Source of the DNA: an uncultured Flavobacteriaceae bacterium
GTDB taxonomy: Bacteria; Bacteroidota; Bacteroidia; Flavobacteriales; Flavobacteriaceae
Direction of reading: 5' to 3'
NCBI GenBank assembly: GCA_947494715.1
Contig: CANLWG010000006.1
Span: forward strand, 1 to 64,000
DNA length: 64,000 bases
The number at the start of each line of letters is the position of its first letter. Position 1 is the stretch's first letter. The notes below the pieces were generated by a model. It had not been told where the DNA came from, ran no database searches, and saw only the letters and a program-made list of their open reading frames with translations. A program made the position numbers and the translations under genes. Below are positions 1 to 8,075 of the stretch, piece by piece.

Positions 1-89
1 CACTTACCACTTACCACTTACCACTTACCACTTACCACTTACCACTTACCACTTACCACTTACCACTTACCACTTACTACTTACTACTT
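1..89. repeat. Heptanucleotide tandem array (CACTTAC)n
   Basis: Eleven exact head-to-tail copies of CACTTAC occupy 1-77. A one-base variant (TACTTAC) follows at 78-84, then a partial copy. The array continues past the left edge, so its full length is unknown. Every reading frame of the repeat meets a stop on the minus strand (GTAAGTGGTAAGTGGTAA), so it is not coding. Unit lengths of this size are prone to slipped-strand copy-number change. The array lies about 105 bases upstream of the recombinase start at 195. Confidence 0.95.
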
Positions 90-194
90 GACGCATTATA
101 GTATCCGTAAATCGAAAATATGAACCGTAGGACTGTATTAGGAGTACCCACGCTATTTTTATTACGATATTCACAGATTACAAAAGATACTTCT

Positions 195-776
195 ATGAAT
201 GCAAGGTATATCCGTATCGATGCTCCGGACCAGCAAATGGAACATTGGTTGCACAACAAATATTGCCACGAAAAGCTTTACCTGGATATCTGTAGCGGTT
301 CGGTTCCATTTCATAGGCGACCCAAAGGAAAGGAACTCCTGGTGGATGATAGCATTACCTATGTAAGTGTCCGTGCAATTGATAGATTAGGGCGCAACCT
401 TTTGGATATACTCACCACCTTACGTCATTTTGGTGACAACGGTATAATCCTTAAAGTGGATGATCTGGGCCTGGAATCTTTGGTAGTCGGAAAGCCCAAC
501 CCTACCTTTAAACTTATCATCAGCGTATTGGCCAACATTGCTGAAATGGAGCGTAGGAACCTACAGGAACGCCAAAGGGAAGGTATTGAACTGGCAAGGG
601 CCAAAGGAGTTTATAAAGGCCGGGCAAAGGGTTCCAAGAAATCCAAGGAAGAAATCCTGGCCAAGTACACTCATGTCATACGACGCTTAAGGGAGGGCCA
701 TACCTTGCGAAATACGAGCAGGCTATGCGATGTAAGTCTGGGAACTGTACAAAAGGTGAAGGCCTTGATTAAATAG
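195..776 (+). CDS. Serine recombinase (resolvase/invertase family) lacking the catalytic serine
   Basis: A 193-residue small serine recombinase if translated from ATG 195. An in-frame ATG at 120 would add 25 residues that do not belong to the family. The N-terminal resolvase core starts at once with YIRIDAPDQQ, where the family has Y-x-R-V-S-T-x-D-Q. The catalytic serine is Asp here, while the nearby Arg is kept. IDRLGRNLLD (the conserved D-R-L-G-R) and the long E helix ANIAEMERRNLQERQREG follow. The C-terminal 45 residues form a Hin/resolvase-type helix-turn-helix (NTSRLCDVSLGTVQKV). Known members cut and rejoin DNA through a 5'-phosphoserine link, which this protein could not form in the usual way. 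It may bind DNA without recombining, or use another nucleophile. It stands alone beside the heptamer array. Confidence in the family is high, in activity low. Confidence 0.85.
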   Translation: MNARYIRIDAPDQQMEHWLHNKYCHEKLYLDICSGSVPFHRRPKGKELLVDDSITYVSVRAIDRLGRNLLDILTTLRHFGDNGIILKVDDLGLESLVVGKPNPTFKLIISVLANIAEMERRNLQERQREGIELARAKGVYKGRAKGSKKSKEEILAKYTHVIRRLREGHTLRNTSRLCDVSLGTVQKVKALIK

Positions 777-924
777 CAAAAAGCTTTGTTGTTTGCCAAC
801 ACTTCGTATAGTCTACCTATTCTGAGGACAGGATTATAATTTCTTTGGAGCTCCGTAAGATTTAACTTCCTTGATTTTTGTAACAATTGCTTCTCGCCAT
901 ACTCTTTATGCCAAAGCCTAAAGA

Positions 925-1860
925 ATGGTGGACAAAAAAGAGAAATACCCTTTTCTTCTTCGCGGAATGATGCTATTGGGGGTAATCATGATCGGTTTAA
1001 GCCCCTGGGATGGTTCGGGTCAAATGGGTGAGTTGTTTGGTGAAATTAAAATGTCCGATAGCTCGGAGACGATCAAGAAAAGTATGGAGAAGCTCTGTAG
1101 ATCAATACAAGAAATAGAGGTTAATCCCGATGAAATCGCTTTTCCCTTGGCCCAATTTACGGAACAACATCTGGTATGTTCAGATTGTAGTCGGTACGAT
1201 TATTATTTTTTTGATAAAGTGGTCTTCACTTTTTCGGATGGCAGATTGAGTTTCATATCGGTAAAAGGAGAGGGCGTTTCCAAGATTTCCGATATTGAGT
1301 TTTACAAAGGGTACAAATTCTACACAGGAAAGGATAATATGGTAATCAATGAAAAGGAAAATGAAGCTTTTTTTCTTACGGAAGAAGGGTTACATACCAA
1401 TCTATTCGCTTGGAAAAATCCGTACTTAAATACGGAGGCAGTGGTACCAAAATATACGGCTTCGGGCAAGATTCCGGAGGTTTTCAAATTTGAAGCATTG
1501 ATTGGGGAGTTAAAACCTCGGCTTGAGGAGACGACCACCCTTTTGGATACAAGGGAATTTCCCAATGGCGAAACCCAGCTCAACTGTTTCGGAATGGAAT
1601 ATGCCGGTTTCCCCAGGAAAATAGAGGCAAAGTTCAATGCGGAAGGCAAACTTTACCTGCTTTGGATCCTTACGGCGAAACAGGAGGAAAGTCGAGTAAA
1701 AAAGGCCTTGATCCAAGCCTACGGAATTCCAATTTTCGTAAACGACACCTGGGAAGTGTTCCATGATTGGCGAATAAGCCTTAGGAAGGACAAGCCGGAA
1801 ATACTGGTTGTATCCAAGGAAGGTGCAGATAAACATAAAAAAGAGGTCATGGAAAAATAA
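925..1860 (+). CDS. Exported protein of unknown function
   Basis: A 311-residue protein that I do not recognise. The N-terminus has basic residues, then a hydrophobic stretch (LLRGMMLLGVIMIGLSPW, about residues 11-28), which reads as a signal peptide or anchor. The rest is mixed alpha/beta with many aromatic and charged residues and no repeat. A CSDCSRYDYYFFDKVVF segment around residue 90 contains a CxxC pair and may form a disulfide or bind metal. The start at 925 is the first ATG in frame, without a clear ribosome binding site. It converges with the response regulator at 2043-2672, and the long inverted repeat at 1938-2001 lies between them. It has no operon partner. Confidence 0.7.
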   Translation: MVDKKEKYPFLLRGMMLLGVIMIGLSPWDGSGQMGELFGEIKMSDSSETIKKSMEKLCRSIQEIEVNPDEIAFPLAQFTEQHLVCSDCSRYDYYFFDKVVFTFSDGRLSFISVKGEGVSKISDIEFYKGYKFYTGKDNMVINEKENEAFFLTEEGLHTNLFAWKNPYLNTEAVVPKYTASGKIPEVFKFEALIGELKPRLEETTTLLDTREFPNGETQLNCFGMEYAGFPRKIEAKFNAEGKLYLLWILTAKQEESRVKKALIQAYGIPIFVNDTWEVFHDWRISLRKDKPEILVVSKEGADKHKKEVMEK

Positions 1861-1937
1861 GGCAAAATTGAGTGTTTCCCTTTTAATCGTTGATAACCAA
1901 GAGCTCCAATAAGTGATTGCCATGCCGATAGAAGGCA

Positions 1938-2001
1938 CCAAATCTCAAATTTCAATGGGATATTGTAGTTATCCTCTTGCAATTTGAATTTTGAGATTTG
2001 G
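1938..2001. repeat. Long inverted repeat between convergent genes
   Basis: Arms 1938-1955 and 1983-2001 are complementary over 17 of 18 positions (5' arm CCAAATCTCAAATTTCAA) and enclose a loop of about 27 bases. It lies between the 3' ends of two convergent genes, so it may act as a two-way transcription end. It has no proper T-tract, and it could instead be a dispersed palindromic repeat. Confidence 0.55.
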
Positions 2002-2042
2002 AATTTTAAATGGTCAAACTTGAGCTTGACTCTCGAATTTGA

Positions 2043-2672
2043 TTAAGCGTACTCCAACTCTTGTAACTTGGAAAGCGCTTCCGATTTGGAGTTCACATCC
2101 AGTTTTAAATAAATATTCTGTATATGAAAGTTTACCGCACTAGGGGTTACGAAAAGTTTTTCCGCAATGGTCTTGTACGTGGCACCTTGGCAGAGGTAAT
2201 CGATAACCTGGTTTTCCCGTTCCGAGAAATACTGTCGCGATTTTCTTTGGAACATGGCAATGATTTTTTTGGCAATGTCACTGCTCAAAGTCGCACCCTC
2301 ACGCTGTATGGCATCCAAGGCATTAAATAGGCTTCTTTCATTTAGTGGTTTGGTAACATAACCATTGGCCCCGTGTTTAAAAGCCTTTTTGATAAGCTCA
2401 AAGTCATTGTTGGAACTCAACATGATAGTTTTGACCTCTGGGTCCTTTTCTCTAAATAATGGAATACTTTCTATTCCGCATAGGTCGGGCAGTTCTATTT
2501 CCGAAAAGATAACATCCGGAAATATGTAATCATATGCGTATAGGGCATCTTTTACCGTAAGGTAGACGCCCTTTAACGCATATTCCAAAAACGAGTCAAA
2601 GTAGGTTTCATAGGTTTTGTGAAAAGATCGTTCATGGTCTATAATAACAATTTTTAGTGGGTCCTGGTTCAT
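2043..2672 (-). CDS. NarL/LuxR-type response regulator with Glu at the phospho-acceptor site
   Basis: A 209-residue two-domain regulator. Residues 5-125 form a CheY-like receiver: the acidic pair is around D12/E14, a Ser pair sits at 86-87, and the conserved Lys-Pro is at K108-P109 (GYVTKPL). The acceptor strand reads PDVIFSEIELPD, so residue 58 is Glu where the family has Asp. Residues 145-209 form a LuxR/GerE helix-turn-helix (FSERENQVIDYLCQGATYK, then LFVTPSAVNFHIQNIYLKL). Asp-to-Glu changes at this site mimic phosphorylation in some response regulators, so the protein may be permanently active or controlled differently. No histidine kinase gene lies beside it. Upstream is an 850-base gene-free region that may hold its targets. 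The domain assignment is sure, the signalling behaviour is inferred. Confidence 0.9.
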   Translation of the reverse strand: MNQDPLKIVIIDHERSFHKTYETYFDSFLEYALKGVYLTVKDALYAYDYIFPDVIFSEIELPDLCGIESIPLFREKDPEVKTIMLSSNNDFELIKKAFKHGANGYVTKPLNERSLFNALDAIQREGATLSSDIAKKIIAMFQRKSRQYFSERENQVIDYLCQGATYKTIAEKLFVTPSAVNFHIQNIYLKLDVNSKSEALSKLQELEYA

Positions 2673-2952
2673 ACTGATTTGGGTTTTGTGGCATACCAGT
2701 GAATTTCGTAAAAGCCATGGGCAGCCTTGGTTGTGGGGTAATTGTGGTTGAAAATCTTGGTTGCATCATATTTGATCGTATTATACCATAGCACAAGTAG
2801 ATATTGCCCTATAATCCATATGAATTATGGGTAACGTCCATGCCCAAGGCGTACTATAAAACCTTGTGGTGCGGACTTTTCCTTTTATAAGGCAGAAAGC
2901 CTAAATGGAATAGTATCCCTCTTGCACTAAAAGAATCAATGTGCTTTGTGTG

Positions 2953-2967
2953 TTAAGCTGAGCTTAA
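2953..2967. promoter_or_regulatory. Perfect 15-base palindrome, possible operator
   Basis: TTAAGCT, one central G, then AGCTTAA. It lies about 285 bases upstream of the start of the response regulator gene (2672, minus strand). The symmetry suits binding of a dimeric regulator. The ligand is unknown, and chance occurrence in AT-rich DNA cannot be excluded. Confidence 0.3.
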
Positions 2968-3431
2968 AACATCTAAACGGGATTACAGATCGGCGCCAGA
3001 CCATCCTTTGTAAAGACTTTAGGATACGCTCTTGGTTTTGAGCAATGGCTAGCGCTACTTTTTTGGCTGAAATTAAAATGTAGACGTGTTTTCATTTAGT
3101 GGGATTTGGGTTAGACAATAGTTTTTATGCTCTTATCTGATTCTAAACCTAGATAAAAAAAATTAAAAAAGCATACCTAATGTACGTATTTTCGTTCAAA
3201 TGCACACTTTATGGACTTTTTTGTGCAGTTGGTCGATGAACCGACCGATTGGTCTGTAAATTTGGAGGTGTATGGTTGTAAACCAATCTTTTACGTTCAA
3301 CTAGTGTTACCTTAGTGAAAGTTGGCGCAAAATTTCACAAAAAGTCAGTAGATAAAATAATCCCTTATGATGTGCTGTAGGATGTATTAAATGTATAGGG
3401 GGAAATTGTAAAACGAGTTTGTGTTAAATAG

Positions 3432-3464
3432 AAAATAGCGGGGACATGCCCCCGCTATTTTTTT
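3432..3464. terminator. Strong rho-independent terminator, probably two-way
   Basis: Stem 3432-3443 (AAAATAGCGGGG) pairs with 3450-3461 around the six-base loop ACATGC, followed by a T-run up to 3464 on the plus strand. Read leftward, the stem is followed by TTTTC, so it can end the three-gene envelope module finishing at 3524. It can also end any rightward transcript from the gene-free region. Confidence 0.85.
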
Positions 3465-3523
3465 ACCTAGTTTCCAACCAAAAAAACTAGGACCCACTAA
3501 TCGTAATCTTTTTATAAATCACT

Positions 3524-5326
3524 TTATTCTGAATATGAATTGTACACTATGGCAGAATTGTTATCGGCTATCTCCATTATCCATTTCTCATCTTGGTATT
3601 TCCCCCCTAGGTCGGATACAAAGGCCGTTCTCGCCTCGTCCTTGAAATTGAAATCGGCCAGATACACATAGTGCAGTCCATTTTCCTTATTATAAAAATG
3701 TCTGGCGTCCAAGCCTTGATCTTTTAAGCGTTTCATAAAGGCATTCAAGTATTTTTTGTTCTTGTAAACATTGGCTATCACATAGTAACCCGATTTTACA
3801 CCTACAACATCGGATTGGTCCAATACCTTAATGGGCAGCTCTTCGAAGTCCTTACGTTTTGAATTCTCCAAAACGGCAATGGGGTCATTGTAATCTCTTG
3901 TGATCGTATTTTTAACTGGACTTATATTTTCCTTGCTTTTTAAGTTCTTTTCGGCTTGTGTCCGGGTCTTCGTTGTTGATGCCAGTTGTGTATGCGCCGG
4001 GCTATTGGGTTCCGGTGAAAGGGTCTTGATACTATTCTTAACATCGTTTCGTAACAATCGCACCATAGTCTCGAACCGTTTCTCAAATGCAGCGGTACGC
4101 GCTGTCTCAATGGAATCTTGCCTTAGGATGAGTTCGTCCAAGATCAAACGGTTTTCGTAGGCCAGGGAGCCTGTATATTCCTCTTCCTCGGTTTTTGGTC
4201 TGGTCCTATCTTTCTTAGCTATCTTATTTTTCTTCGAAACCTGATTTGTTAAATCCTGGGTATTCCTTTGGGCCAATTTTTTGTTCTCTTCGATCAGTTT
4301 TAGGATTTGCTCTTCATAGTTTCTTACGATGCCATCAATTTTATGGTCTTCCGAGGCATCGACTAATCCCCCAAAGCTAGTATTGCGATCTTGAAAAGTG
4401 TAGGCCAAGGATACTTCATGGTTCCATCCCAAATCCGCATTTTGTTTGGTAACATCTTTTTCCACCAAATAGCCCAGCGACATTTTTTTGTTCAGGTTTA
4501 CCCCAAATCCCATGGCCAATCCGTACGTATTGTCATAGTTGGTCTGCAACCAGCCATAGTTTGGTAAATCAAGTAACATGGAACCTACATAGGCCAAGCT
4601 TCCATCTGGATTTTTACCCAATTGTACTAACGGCATTAAACGGGCATCCTCAAATAACCCCCGAGTTACATCGAACGAATGTGTGTATTGGAGCGAAGCT
4701 TTAAGGCTTTTATCGTTAAGACTGGTTAAAAAACTATTGGTGGTCTGGTTGTAGCGCAACATATCCGTAGCGTATAGGCCAAAATCGAACTTACCAAGGG
4801 AAAGCGTAATTCCAGGTTGAATGGCAAGATTACTCTCTTTCCTTGACTCGTTAATCCTTTCATCCGATTCCGTCGTCACCACACGATTTTGGTCGAGTCC
4901 TTTATTGAAATAGGTGATATTGGTACCAAAACTAAGTCTACTGCTGGGGCTCAACCGCACAGAGGTAGCATAGTTGGCGTTAAAACCAAACTCTTGCACC
5001 ACACCTAGCCATTGGGTGTAGGCACTAATGCCCATTGCGGTGTTCTCGTTCAATTTGTTGCTAAAACCAAGAAAGTAGTTTTGGCTGTTATCCTCAAAGG
5101 TGGCGTATTGGTTTCTATGTAGCAAGTTTATGTATGATTTGTTTTCCCTTACCAATGAAAATGTAGGGTTGATTAAAAATCTATTAAAAAATAATTGATT
5201 GTGGTACGTGCTGCTGGAGCTCAAAGTGGATTCTTCCTCCTGGCCGTAGGCAGCCTGAATATTCAATACAATGGAAAATAGCATCAGAAGACCTATTTTA
5301 TTCATCAAATTAATAGTACGGCTCAT
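3524..5326 (-). CDS. PorP/SprF-type outer-membrane protein fused to a SPOR-like domain
   Basis: A 600-residue protein. Residues 1-28 are a signal peptide ending near AAYGQ. Residues about 35-320 match the PorP/SprF family of the type IX secretion/gliding field: INPTFSL, GFSNKLNENTAMGISAYTQ, LAIQPGITLSLGKFDFGLY and other alternating beta-barrel strands. Residues about 335-470 are charged and coiled-coil-like (EEQILKLIEENKKLAQRN). Residues 512 to about 575 (SGYYVIANVYKNKKYLNAFM onward, then HYVYLADFNF) look like a SPOR domain, which binds denuded peptidoglycan. Most PorP/SprF proteins of about 300 residues end after the barrel and sit beside an OmpA-domain partner. Here the barrel protein itself seems to carry the wall-binding part. 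It is the last gene of a three-gene leftward set, 202 bases after the PD40 gene. The fusion is seen in the sequence; the role is inferred. Confidence 0.85.
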   Translation of the reverse strand: MSRTINLMNKIGLLMLFSIVLNIQAAYGQEEESTLSSSSTYHNQLFFNRFLINPTFSLVRENKSYINLLHRNQYATFEDNSQNYFLGFSNKLNENTAMGISAYTQWLGVVQEFGFNANYATSVRLSPSSRLSFGTNITYFNKGLDQNRVVTTESDERINESRKESNLAIQPGITLSLGKFDFGLYATDMLRYNQTTNSFLTSLNDKSLKASLQYTHSFDVTRGLFEDARLMPLVQLGKNPDGSLAYVGSMLLDLPNYGWLQTNYDNTYGLAMGFGVNLNKKMSLGYLVEKDVTKQNADLGWNHEVSLAYTFQDRNTSFGGLVDASEDHKIDGIVRNYEEQILKLIEENKKLAQRNTQDLTNQVSKKNKIAKKDRTRPKTEEEEYTGSLAYENRLILDELILRQDSIETARTAAFEKRFETMVRLLRNDVKNSIKTLSPEPNSPAHTQLASTTKTRTQAEKNLKSKENISPVKNTITRDYNDPIAVLENSKRKDFEELPIKVLDQSDVVGVKSGYYVIANVYKNKKYLNAFMKRLKDQGLDARHFYNKENGLHYVYLADFNFKDEARTAFVSDLGGKYQDEKWIMEIADNNSAIVYNSYSE

Positions 5327-5528
5327 CTTGGCAAATATTATGGTTGTGCTATCGGATAAGGTTCCGAAATACCTTTTTTGTTTACTACGGTCGAAGTTTG
5401 GGTAGTGGGCCCATGAAATCCAATCGTTTAATTACTATCCCCTATATATCTTAAAACTTGTCCAGGTATTGGTATTCTCGTTGAACGTGATATATAATTG
5501 GGGATAGCAGTAGTTTAAAGTTTGCTTT

Positions 5529-6767
5529 TTACTCGTCTTCAAAAACAGTGGAGGAGTAATCTATATTGTTTTCGCTATACAGGGCCTCAAGGATATCATA
5601 CTCACTTTTTAGATGGGATCTGTCCTTCTTACGGTCAAGCGTAAAAGCGATACGTTGTACATCTTCCTTATCCTTCCCGCGGTTGGAGACTACGTAGCCT
5701 TGCCGATCTCTCGTTGGAAGAACAATGGAAAAATCATCTTCCTTACTATTGATATCACTACCAAGATTCACGGACCAATCTACTTTTTTTCTACCTATTT
5801 GGGCCATATGCAAGTCCAGGCCACCATAACCGTTTCGTCCGTCGGAGGCAAAGAACAAGGTATTGCCGGCTGCCAAGTTCGGATACAGGTCGTTCTTTTT
5901 GGAATTCACCTTTTCCCCTAGGTTTTTGGCAACTCCAAATGTACCGTCTTCGCCCATTGCGGAAACGTAAATATCATATTTTCCAAAGGTTCCTGGCATA
6001 TTTGAGGCAAAGAACAAGCGCTTGCCATCTTCGGAAATAGCGGGATGGGTCGCGGAATAATGTTTAGGGCATAAAGCAACTTCCCTTATGTTTTTCCATT
6101 GACCATTTATTTTTTCCGCCTTATAGATTTTCTGTACTCTTTCTTTTTTGGAGAAAATACCATATTCGGGCTTGATTAAAACGGCTTTACTAAAATAGGC
6201 GACGGTGCCTTTGGCCGTTAAGGCTACGGGTGCCTTGTAGGTGTTTGGATCGTTTGTTGTATTGTCCAACAAAGCTTCAAGGCTGTGATCCATAGGCTTT
6301 TCGGCACTTGTAATAAGCTCTCCATTTGGGCCGAATTCAAAATCCCAATACTTATTTGTGTGTTTGTCCTCTAATTGATAATCTGCCCTAACATCGGCTA
6401 CCCAGTCGTCATTATCCGACTGATCTGATGCTGCAGCTCCGGTGGTTTTTTCCAGCGCATGCTGGTACCGTTTCTGGTAACTATTTTTAAGGATACTATT
6501 TTTACTGATATCCTTTAGTTTGGTATACCAAAATACGGCGTTCTCATAATTCTCGGCCAAAAAATTGGCGTTTCCCAAGTCTTCGAAAATCGCTTGGTCA
6601 TGATATCCCATTTTTTTCATTTCTAGATAGCTGTCCAGTTGCTTATAGGTACTATACAGGTCTAGAACGTTGGAATTGGGTTTGTTGGATTGTTGAGCGG
6701 ATAATGAACAACATAGGAAGAGTAAAATGCATCCGAAGATGCGGCTGTGGGTTGTGGTATTTTTCAT
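5529..6767 (-). CDS. Exported PD40 beta-propeller protein without an OmpA domain
   Basis: A 412-residue protein with a signal peptide (residues 1-24, ending CCSLSAQQ). Next comes a short TPR-like helical part (about 35-110: LDSYLEMKKMGYHDQAIFED, NANFLAENYENAVFWYTKL). From about residue 230 there are PD40/TolB-type propeller blades: HPAISEDGKRLFFASNMPG, KYDIYVS, LYPNLAAGNTLFFASDG and GYGGLDLH. This is the usual N-terminal part of the OmpA-family proteins encoded next to PorP/SprF genes. Those proteins continue into a peptidoglycan-binding OmpA domain, which is absent here: the protein ends at DRKKDRSHLK plus a short acidic tail. It lies between the Kre9-like gene and the PorP-SPOR gene on the same strand. 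A periplasmic scaffold role is inferred. Confidence 0.8.
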   Translation of the reverse strand: MKNTTTHSRIFGCILLFLCCSLSAQQSNKPNSNVLDLYSTYKQLDSYLEMKKMGYHDQAIFEDLGNANFLAENYENAVFWYTKLKDISKNSILKNSYQKRYQHALEKTTGAAASDQSDNDDWVADVRADYQLEDKHTNKYWDFEFGPNGELITSAEKPMDHSLEALLDNTTNDPNTYKAPVALTAKGTVAYFSKAVLIKPEYGIFSKKERVQKIYKAEKINGQWKNIREVALCPKHYSATHPAISEDGKRLFFASNMPGTFGKYDIYVSAMGEDGTFGVAKNLGEKVNSKKNDLYPNLAAGNTLFFASDGRNGYGGLDLHMAQIGRKKVDWSVNLGSDINSKEDDFSIVLPTRDRQGYVVSNRGKDKEDVQRIAFTLDRKKDRSHLKSEYDILEALYSENNIDYSSTVFEDE

Positions 6768-7036
6768 AGTGGATCGATAAAGGGTTAATAATCTCCGACA
6801 AAGTTCACAAAATGTCTTGACCCCTTACTTAACAAAAATTCATAGGTTTTGAGCTATTTTGACCTCTATTTTGTTAAAATCGAACCCTAAATGTTATACT
6901 AGTTGCACATCGAAATGCTTTTAAAGTAACTGTAAATCAATATATTAAGAATGATTTACATCGGTATTTTGAAGAACTCATAATAGTGTGGAGCCAAAAT
7001 CCAAGTAAATTTTGGAGGTTTTTTTGGATAATAGGC

Positions 7037-7888
7037 CTACTTTTCCACATTTATCAAAACGGCTTCACAACTTTTTAAATCTGAATTAAGAACAATATTT
7101 TCGGAATTCGCCCCATCCAATATTTCTATAGAAACCGTATTAGGCGGGAATTTACCTAGGTTGTGGGCATAAAGGAAGAGGTCGTTTGGTTTAGTGGGAT
7201 CCAATTGAACCTCAAAAGCTTTCTTTCTGTATTCCAGATAATATTCGGAAACTACGGCCTCCCCATTTAGGTATATGGAAACGATGTCCCCATCCTTTCG
7301 TCCATGGTCCCATAGATTGATTTGTATTTCTTTGCCCCTCACCGTCAATTCTTTTACATAGGTAAGCTTTCGACCCTCAAAAGTATTACGAACAACTGGT
7401 TTTTCAGCTGGTTTTGGCACTACCTTTTTTGTTGGTCGAGGAGCCTTGTTAATGGTGAAAAACGGTGTGGCATACTTGGCGATACTATACTTATCATCAG
7501 GGAAAAGCTCAATACCGATGACCCGATAGTTGTTACCCGCGGGCAAGCCTCTGTGCAGTAGAATTCCATCCGCATATTGCGAATTTTCGAAAATACCAAG
7601 TTCTTGTACCACCATGTCGTCTTTGGACAAATAGAACTTTATGGTTTTATTTCCGGGAATGTTCCTGGTATTCCATTTCAGTTTTACGGTGTCAGCAGTG
7701 GTCCAAATCGTATTGCTATTAGGGTAGGTAATTTTGATGGTGGTCCTTGCCATATTAGGCCTATCCATTTTGAGGGAGGGCAGAAAATTATTGTTTGCAT
7801 AGGCATTTAACATACATAGTATGCTAATACCGAACACTAGAAAACATATGTTCCATTTAGCGCCAAAGTATTTATGGGGAGAATTCAC
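7037..7888 (-). CDS. Exported Kre9-like/Ig-fold protein, first gene of the PorP module
   Basis: A 283-residue protein. Residues about 12-32 form a hydrophobic signal (ICFLVFGISILCMLNAYA). Residues about 48-150 resemble the Ser-Thr-rich GPI-anchored (Kre9/KNH-like) Ig-fold family: IKITYPNSNTIWTTADTVKL, FYLSKDD and GNNYRVIGIEL. After a proline-rich linker, residues about 172-275 form a second beta domain (LTVRGKEIQINLWDHGRKDG, VSIYLNGEAV, DLFLYAHNLGKFPPNTV) that I recall from Bacteroidota surface proteins but cannot name. It heads a same-strand series with the PD40 and PorP-SPOR genes, separated by 269 and 202 bases. It may be the exported or surface client of that pair. The function is unknown. 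Confidence 0.65.
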   Translation of the reverse strand: MNSPHKYFGAKWNICFLVFGISILCMLNAYANNNFLPSLKMDRPNMARTTIKITYPNSNTIWTTADTVKLKWNTRNIPGNKTIKFYLSKDDMVVQELGIFENSQYADGILLHRGLPAGNNYRVIGIELFPDDKYSIAKYATPFFTINKAPRPTKKVVPKPAEKPVVRNTFEGRKLTYVKELTVRGKEIQINLWDHGRKDGDIVSIYLNGEAVVSEYYLEYRKKAFEVQLDPTKPNDLFLYAHNLGKFPPNTVSIEILDGANSENIVLNSDLKSCEAVLINVEK

Positions 7889-8075
7889 TTGTAAAGTTCC
7901 TTGAAATTAAGTTTTTTGATATAGAATTAACGAAAAAAAAAACGTTGTATTGTAAAAACGAATAGGATGTAGACAATTTTCTCATTAAAATGTCACAAAC
8001 TCATCCGTTCAAGCAACGCTTCAAGTCGAAAAGATTATTTTTAAATTGGTAAGAACAATAATATCATACCAACCT

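Larger units (their letters stand above)
2673..3523. other. Gene-free region of about 850 bases
   Basis: No reading frame of gene quality occurs here on either strand. It holds a perfect 15-base palindrome (2953-2967), a short hairpin GGTCG/CGACC at 3231-3246 and a strong GC-rich terminator near its right end. The terminator has a good T-run on the plus strand although no plus-strand gene lies before it. A small RNA transcribed rightward through this region is therefore possible but unproven. Confidence 0.5.

Noticed and set aside
1-89. CRISPR array
   Set aside because: Units are seven bases, directly abutting and without spacers; this is a simple tandem repeat.
195-776. Phase-variation invertase with flanking inverted sites
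   Set aside because: No inverted repeat pair enclosing a promoter or gene segment was found in the visible flanks, and the catalytic serine is missing.
1510-1941. 143-residue minus-strand frame overlapping the exported protein at 925-1860
   Set aside because: No signal, motif or neighbour supports it, and the plus-strand frame has a plausible signal peptide and spans the whole interval.
6994-7025. Hairpin CCAAAAT/ATTTTGG followed by a T-run on the plus strand
   Set aside because: No plus-strand gene precedes it, and on the minus strand, where the neighbouring genes lie, no T-run follows the stem.
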